This document shows positions 59,917 through 64,000 of a stretch of DNA of 64,000 nucleotides, piece after piece. Within the stretch, counting starts at the first letter, position 1. Every line of letters begins with the position of its first letter. The translations under genes and the position numbers were made by a program. Under the pieces are notes generated by a model. That model did not search any database. It had not been told where the DNA came from and was given only the letters and a program-made list of their open reading frames with translations. Origin of the DNA: Myxococcales bacterium (lineage in GTDB: Bacteria; Myxococcota_A; Polyangia; Polyangiales; Polyangiaceae); the NCBI GenBank assembly GCA_016720545.1, contig JADKKK010000012.1, positions 62,001-126,000 on the forward strand. Direction: 5' to 3'.

Positions 59917-61116
59917 TCAGCTCCGCAGCGCCGCCAGGGCGAAGAGCACGACCGCGACGACGAGGCCGAGGGTCACGATCACGGCGACCGGGACGCGGGG
60001 CCGACCAAGCGCGTCGTCGGAGACATCGCCCGCGGGCCCCCCGGCGGCGTGGGGCAGGACGGGCGGAGCGGCGAGCGGACCGGGCGGTGGCACGGTGGGG
60101 GGAACGGCGGGAGCCGGCGCCCGGCTCGCCCTCGCGGCCGCGACCCACGCGAGCTGTCGCGCGCGCTCTCCGGGGAAATGGGCGTCGAGGTAGGCGCTGA
60201 GCTCGGCCTCGCGCGCCGTCCGCTCGACGCGTCCGTACTGCGCTTCGAGGAAGGCGTCGAGGGCGCGCTGAAGCTCACCGGCGGTGCCGTAGCGATCCGC
60301 CGGATCCTCTGCGAGGGCGCGGTGGACGATGGTCGCGAGCGCGTCGGGGACCTCCGGGCGGAGCCGCCTCACGTCGGGGATGTCCGCGTCCCGGACCGCC
60401 TGGAGCGTGCCAGCGTCGGTGTCGCGCTTGAAGAGGCGCCGCCCCGTGCAGACCTCCCAGAGCGTGGCGCCGAGGGCGAAGATGTCGACGCGACGGTCGA
60501 TGTCCGAGCGCTTCGCCTGCTCTGGCGCAAGGTAAGGGATCTTGCCCTTCACGATGCCCTCGCCCGTCTTCGCCGCGCGCTTGCGGGCGTGGGCGAGGCC
60601 GAAGTCGATGAGCTTCACCTGCCCGTCGTGGGTGAGGAACACGTTGCTAGGGTTCACGTCGCGGTGGATGATCCGGAGGAGCTCCCCGTTCTCGTCGCGC
60701 AGCGCGTGCGCCGAGTGGAGCCCCTCGGCCACGCGTGCGCAGATCCACGTGCCCAGCGCGAGGGGCATGGTCTGATCGGCGCGCGCGTGGTCGTCCCACG
60801 CGTCCGCGAGCGTGCGCCCCAGCAGCAGCTCCATCGCGATGTAGCCGTGTCCGCCGGGGGTGATCCCGAAGCCGTGGGTGCGGATCACGTTCGGGTGCGA
60901 GAGCAAGGAGAGGATCCGTGCTTCGTCGAGGAACATGGCCTCGTACACCTCGTCGCCGGTGAGCCCATCTTTGATGACCTTCAGCGCCGCGAGGTCGTCG
61001 GGGCCACCGTCGGACGCGCGCCCGAGGTAGAGCGTGGCCATTCCGCCGTCCGCGAGCTTGGCGACGAGGGCGTAGCGCCCAAGGAGAACCGGCTTGACGT
61101 CTTCGGGGCCTGGCAC
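59917..61116 (-). CDS. Ser/Thr protein kinase, membrane-anchored
   Basis: The 399-residue protein has a full Hanks-type kinase: G-G-M-A-T-L-Y-L-G-R, A-A-L-K-V-I-K (ATP lysine), I-I-H-R-D-V-N-P-S-N (catalytic loop), I-D-F-G-L-A-H and Y-L-A-P-E-Q. A Pro/Ala linker leads to one membrane segment at the C terminus (V-I-V-T-L-G-L-V-V-A-V-V-L-F), so the kinase faces the cytoplasm. There are no PASTA repeats. GTG 61116 is used because TATGAA lies nine bases upstream; the longer frame adds basic shadow sequence. Confidence 0.9.
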   Translation of the reverse strand: MPGPEDVKPVLLGRYALVAKLADGGMATLYLGRASDGGPDDLAALKVIKDGLTGDEVYEAMFLDEARILSLLSHPNVIRTHGFGITPGGHGYIAMELLLGRTLADAWDDHARADQTMPLALGTWICARVAEGLHSAHALRDENGELLRIIHRDVNPSNVFLTHDGQVKLIDFGLAHARKRAAKTGEGIVKGKIPYLAPEQAKRSDIDRRVDIFALGATLWEVCTGRRLFKRDTDAGTLQAVRDADIPDVRRLRPEVPDALATIVHRALAEDPADRYGTAGELQRALDAFLEAQYGRVERTAREAELSAYLDAHFPGERARQLAWVAAARASRAPAPAVPPTVPPPGPLAAPPVLPHAAGGPAGDVSDDALGRPRVPVAVIVTLGLVVAVVLFALAALRS

Positions 61117-61125
61117 GACCCCGGG

Positions 61126-61131
61126 TTCATA
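61126..61131 (-). promoter_or_regulatory. -10-like TATGAA of the kinase gene 59917-61116
   Basis: TATGAA on the minus strand ends nine bases before GTG 61116. Confidence 0.35.
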
Positions 61132-61179
61132 CCACCACCGGGCATCCGCGGGCGGGGCGGTTTGCCGGCCTCGCCGTGC

Positions 61180-61185
61180 TAAGCT
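61180..61185 (+). promoter_or_regulatory. -10-like TAAGCT of the gene at 61194
   Basis: TAAGCT ends eight bases before ATG 61194 with no Shine-Dalgarno. Confidence 0.45.
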
Positions 61186-61193
61186 GTCGGCGC

Positions 61194-61958
61194 ATGCGCA
61201 CCCGAGCCATGATCGTCCTCGCGGCCGTCGTCCTCGCCTCGTTCGCCTCGCTCCCGGGCGCCGCGCTCGCGAAGGTGCGGGTGACCGAGCCGCCGTCGCG
61301 CTCGGCGAGCGACAGCCTGAACGCGAACCCGCCCTGCGGTGGGGTCGCTTCCGCGGGCGCAAAGGCGTACCCAGAGGGGACCACGACCCTCAACGTGTCC
61401 TTCGCTGACGGCGCGGGCGACACGAGCCTCGGCTGCTTCCAAGCGGTCATACTGAACGCCGCCGGCGCGCAGCTTGGGGGGGTGTTCCAGGTGGCGGACG
61501 ACCAAGCGACCGCTGCGCGTACCATCTCGGCGCCGCTCGCGGTCCCGCAGGCGTGCCGGGGCGGCGCCACGTGCACGGTCGCGGTGCGGCAGCTCGTGAA
61601 CGTCGCCGCGGGCTGCCCGAACCCGACTCCCTCCGAGCCCGGGACGGGGGCGAACGCGACGTTCTACTCGTGCGGTGACTTCACCATCACGCAGCCCGCG
61701 CCGCGCGACGCCGCGCCCCCGCCCCTGCCCGTGCCGGACGCCGGGCCGCCCAGCCCTACGCCGAGCACGGCGCCCACGGTGATCCCCCTCCCCGAGGAGG
61801 ACGCGGGCGTGCGGATCTCGGGCCTGAGGCCGGAGGACGCCGAGTCGAACAGCTGCGCCGCCAACCCACGCGCCGCGGGCTGGGTCAGCCCGGTCGGCGT
61901 GGCGGGCGTCGCGCTTGCGCTCGCGCTCGCCCTCGTGGCGCGCCGCCGGCGCCGATAG
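61194..61958 (+). CDS. Secreted protein with MYXO-CTERM-like tail, possibly LPMO-like
   Basis: The 254-residue product has a signal peptide (M-R-T-R-A-M-I-V-L, cleavage near A-L-A) and a mature part starting K-V-R-V-T-E-P-P-S-R-S, followed by N-A-N-P-P-C-G-G, which resembles polysaccharide-monooxygenase-like proteins of Polyangiales. In true LPMOs the mature N terminus is His, which binds copper; here it is Lys, so it may be inactive or only similar in fold. Six cysteines lie in the domain. After a Pro-rich linker the tail S-N-S-C-A-A-N-P, A-L-A-L-A-L-A-L-V-A and R-R-R-R-R suggests surface sorting. Its stop is directly next to that of the kinase gene on the other strand. Confidence 0.6.
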   Translation: MRTRAMIVLAAVVLASFASLPGAALAKVRVTEPPSRSASDSLNANPPCGGVASAGAKAYPEGTTTLNVSFADGAGDTSLGCFQAVILNAAGAQLGGVFQVADDQATAARTISAPLAVPQACRGGATCTVAVRQLVNVAAGCPNPTPSEPGTGANATFYSCGDFTITQPAPRDAAPPPLPVPDAGPPSPTPSTAPTVIPLPEEDAGVRISGLRPEDAESNSCAANPRAAGWVSPVGVAGVALALALALVARRRRR

Positions 61959-63221
61959 TCACCGCCTCGGGAAGAGCTGCCGCTCCTTCCACGTCGCGAG
62001 CTCTCTCAGATCGGCCCAGACCTCGCGCGCGGAGCTGTAGCGGAACGCCTCGCGCCGCCGCAGCATCTTGGCGATGAGCGCACCGAGCGGCGTGCCGATG
62101 GCCTCCGCCCTGCGGCGCGGTTCGCCCTCCGAGACAAGCCGCACGAGCTCGTTGTACTCGAGCGCGGGAGGGATCGCCGACGCGCCCGTCACCATCCAGA
62201 ACAGCAGCAAACCCACCTGGTAGAGATCGCTCTGTTTGCTCGTGTAGCCCGTGGAGAGGATCTCCGGGGCCATGATCGCGTGGTGCACCACGTTGGGTCG
62301 GATGGCGGTCATTCCGCGCAGCTCGTGGCTTATCCCGAAGTCGCTGATCTTCACGACGGGCCGGTCTGTGAGGTGCCTCATCAGCACGTTGCCGGCGTGG
62401 AGATCGTCGTGCACCACGTCGTTGTCGTGGAGAAACTGCACGGCCGCGAGGAGCTGCCGCGTGAGCTCGAGCACGAGCCCCTCCTGCATCGGCGCGCCCA
62501 GCATGTCCTTCAGCGAGTGCTCGCACTTCTCGAGCGCGAGGTAGAAGAGCGCCTCCTGCTCGAAGGCGTCATGGATGTACACGACGTTGGGGTGGCGGAG
62601 GGACATGAGCCGGGAGGCCTCGCGCGCCCACTCCGCGTGCACCTCCGCGTACGGCCGGTTCGCGGGCCGAATGACCTTCACCGCGTAGTGTTGATCGAAC
62701 GGCCCGATGCAATCGAAGACAGCGCCGAACTCCCCGGCGCCGAGCACCGACGTGACGACGTACTCGCCGCGCGTCGAGCGCAGCGTGGTGCCCGGTTCAG
62801 GGAGCTTGATCGTGCCGCGCGTGGAGGGGACCGCCCCGAAGCTGCCGGTGATCGGCCGCTCATTGCCGTGGACCGACACCGGGGGTGCTGGCGCTGCGGC
62901 GAAGCTCCCCGTGTTCACGCGGGGCGGAGCCTGGAGGACCACCGCGGGGCCGAGCGGAGCCCCCGCCAAGGCGCCCGCGAGGTGAGCGGGCACCGGCGAG
63001 ATCGGGACCGGAAGGGCGGGCGTGAGGCCCGGGACCGCGGCCTGGCTCGTCAGCGTCGGGTGGACCTGACGCGCTCCGGCCGTCGCAGGCTCGACTCCGG
63101 CCGCCGCCGGAGACGCGGCCGCCGCGGGACACGCGGGCAATTCGCCCATGCGTACGGTGCGGTCACCCAGAGGCTGCGTGTCACCCGGCCCAGCGGCGCG
63201 AGGTGGCGTTCGGTCGCTCAC
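61959..63221 (-). CDS. Ser/Thr protein kinase with long Pro/Ala N terminus
   Basis: The 420-residue protein has an N-terminal low-complexity part of about 150 residues rich in Pro, Ala and Gly, and a kinase domain: L-G-A-G-E-F-G-A-V-F, Y-A-V-K-V-I (ATP lysine), V-V-H-D-D-L-H-A-G-N (catalytic loop, HDD in place of HRD) and I-S-D-F-G-I-S. There is no membrane segment. The variant catalytic loop, with Asp instead of Arg before the catalytic Asp, means it needs no activation-loop phosphorylation. GTG 63221 is used because TAGACT ends six bases upstream. Confidence 0.85.
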   Translation of the reverse strand: MSDRTPPRAAGPGDTQPLGDRTVRMGELPACPAAAASPAAAGVEPATAGARQVHPTLTSQAAVPGLTPALPVPISPVPAHLAGALAGAPLGPAVVLQAPPRVNTGSFAAAPAPPVSVHGNERPITGSFGAVPSTRGTIKLPEPGTTLRSTRGEYVVTSVLGAGEFGAVFDCIGPFDQHYAVKVIRPANRPYAEVHAEWAREASRLMSLRHPNVVYIHDAFEQEALFYLALEKCEHSLKDMLGAPMQEGLVLELTRQLLAAVQFLHDNDVVHDDLHAGNVLMRHLTDRPVVKISDFGISHELRGMTAIRPNVVHHAIMAPEILSTGYTSKQSDLYQVGLLLFWMVTGASAIPPALEYNELVRLVSEGEPRRRAEAIGTPLGALIAKMLRRREAFRYSSAREVWADLRELATWKERQLFPRR

Positions 63222-63227
63222 GCCGTG

Positions 63228-63233
63228 AGTCTA
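63228..63233 (-). promoter_or_regulatory. -10-like TAGACT of the kinase gene 61959-63221
   Basis: TAGACT on the minus strand ends six bases before GTG 63221. Confidence 0.45.
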
Positions 63234-63284
63234 CGAAAACTCGCGCCCCCGCGCTGTGCAATCGGGGGTCCTTGAGGTCGACGG

Positions 63285-64000
63285 TCAGAAACCCATCGTG
63301 CTCATGCCCTCCTTGTTCAGCTTGAGCGCCTCGCTCCGCTGGACCGGCTTCGGCGCCGCCGCGGCCTTCGCGACCGAGCTGCGGGTCGCGCCGAGCGCCT
63401 GCGCCTGGGAGTCGAGGCGCTTCTTCTCGGCGACGTCGCGGGTGGCGTGCGCGCGCTCCTCGAGGCTCCGCTGCGCGACGCTGAGCTCGCGGTCCGCGGC
63501 GGCGAAGTCGCCCTCGTTGATGCGCTGCGCGGCCGCGATTTGGACGCGACCGGCGTCCACGAGCGACACCATCGCCTTGACGCGCTCGTCCGCGCCCCGC
63601 GCGACGGCCGCGTCGTCGGACGAGAACGAGACCCGGGCGACCGTCTCCTTGACCCGCTCGAGATCGCCGTCGCGCGGATCGCGGTAGACCAGGCGAACGC
63701 TCGCGAGTGGGCGTTCGGTCTGGGCCTCGGCGCCGTCGAGCGCGACCCGCACCAGCGCCTCGCGGTGCTGTCCTGCGAAGAGCGCGCCGAGCGGGATGCG
63801 GAACGCGCGCCCGTTCCACGTCGAATGGACACCCTCGGCGCCAATCACGCGGACGCCGGGCGCGGGCACCACCTCGAGGCTCGCGTCGCTGGCCACGGTG
63901 TCGCCGATCAGGGCCACTTCGCGCTGGAGAGTGGCGGTCATCTCGCGAGGGTCCCCAATGTGGTAGAGGCGCCCACTCGAGCGCACAGAGAGCGCGTTCA
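63285..64000 (-). CDS. C-terminal part of a possible VWA-domain protein
   Basis: The frame is open through the window edge, so the start is missing. The visible 237 residues start with G-R-L-Y-H-I-G-D-P-R-E-M, the end of a von Willebrand factor A-type domain as in Ca-activated channel-like proteins, then A-S-L-E-V-V-P-A-P-G-V-R-V, R-I-P-L-G-A-L and S-V-R-L-V-Y-R-D-P, a beta-rich segment, and a helical tail (E-G-D-F-A-A-A-D-R-E-L). The metal site itself would be upstream. It is adjacent to a Ser/Thr kinase; coupling of VWA proteins with kinases is common in Myxococcota. Confidence 0.6.
   Translation of the reverse strand, partial: NALSVRSSGRLYHIGDPREMTATLQREVALIGDTVASDASLEVVPAPGVRVIGAEGVHSTWNGRAFRIPLGALFAGQHREALVRVALDGAEAQTERPLASVRLVYRDPRDGDLERVKETVARVSFSSDDAAVARGADERVKAMVSLVDAGRVQIAAAQRINEGDFAAADRELSVAQRSLEERAHATRDVAEKKRLDSQAQALGATRSSVAKAAAAPKPVQRSEALKLNKEGMSTMGF

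Overview
The window is a gene-dense, very GC-rich stretch of a Gram-negative bacterium, most likely a Myxococcota of the Polyangiales type. The evidence is an lpxB gene; secreted proteins ending in a hydrophobic stretch plus an arginine cluster (MYXO-CTERM-like, 18504-19460 and 61194-61958); cysteine-rich lipoproteins, one carrying a formylglycine-generating-enzyme-like domain; a DUF4388-like region fused to a J domain; and two Ser/Thr kinases. There are about 54 protein genes and one tRNA-Val(CAC). I see no CRISPR array, rRNA, transposase, integrase or phage gene. This identification is inference; I could not search a database.

Layout. 1-11047: the end of a DNRLRE surface protein, a small secreted protein, a lone PrkA kinase, an unknown protein, a TatD nuclease, a TonB-like protein, a helical-repeat protein coupled to a secreted putative metalloprotease, and bioB. 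11139-23351: a frameshifted sarcosine/dimethylglycine dehydrogenase, a YwiC-like membrane protein, an overlapping RNase D-lpxB-GT39 run (lipid A), a secreted protein-matrixin pair, fabH, a Nudix-NAD kinase pair and a membrane protein. 23511-31095: asnB, a proline-rich membrane protein, a lipoprotein, a non-coding stretch with a 36-base inverted repeat, and divergent hrpB/murB. 31174-34114: three genes encoding seven c-type haem sites and a four-helix membrane module, the most system-like locus here. 34149-44292: surface lipoproteins, a SWIM-SNF2 helicase (frameshifted), a J-domain protein, a membrane-anchored TPR protein, efp and hflX. 44382-53138: an FGE-like lipoprotein and hutU (both frameshifted), a VOC protein, a DHH phosphoesterase-mazG pair, an M23 peptidase, and rtcA as the second gene of an rtcBA RNA-repair operon. 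53156-64000: rtcB with a recognisable sigma-54 promoter, tRNA-Val, a chalcone-isomerase-like protein, an OMP-phospholipase D pair, a Tat-exported CusF-like copper protein, two Ser/Thr kinases, a secreted sorting-tail protein and the end of a possible VWA protein.

Two genome-style features run through the window. First, most genes that head a transcript have a TANNNT (or near) hexamer ending only 5-13 bases before the start codon, usually with no Shine-Dalgarno sequence, which suggests leaderless or almost leaderless mRNAs. The tRNA-Val promoter (TTGCGC, 17-base spacer, TAGGCT) supports the hexamer as the -10 element. Second, coupled genes repeatedly overlap as GTGA. Genes inside operons and a few leaders (rtcB, rtcA, hutU, 942, 32321) instead have clear Shine-Dalgarno sequences.

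Five single-base frameshifts in four genes (plus a probable one at the 5' end of hflX), three of them at or beside short C or G runs, look more like assembly indels than real gene decay. This should be checked before any of those genes is called a pseudogene.
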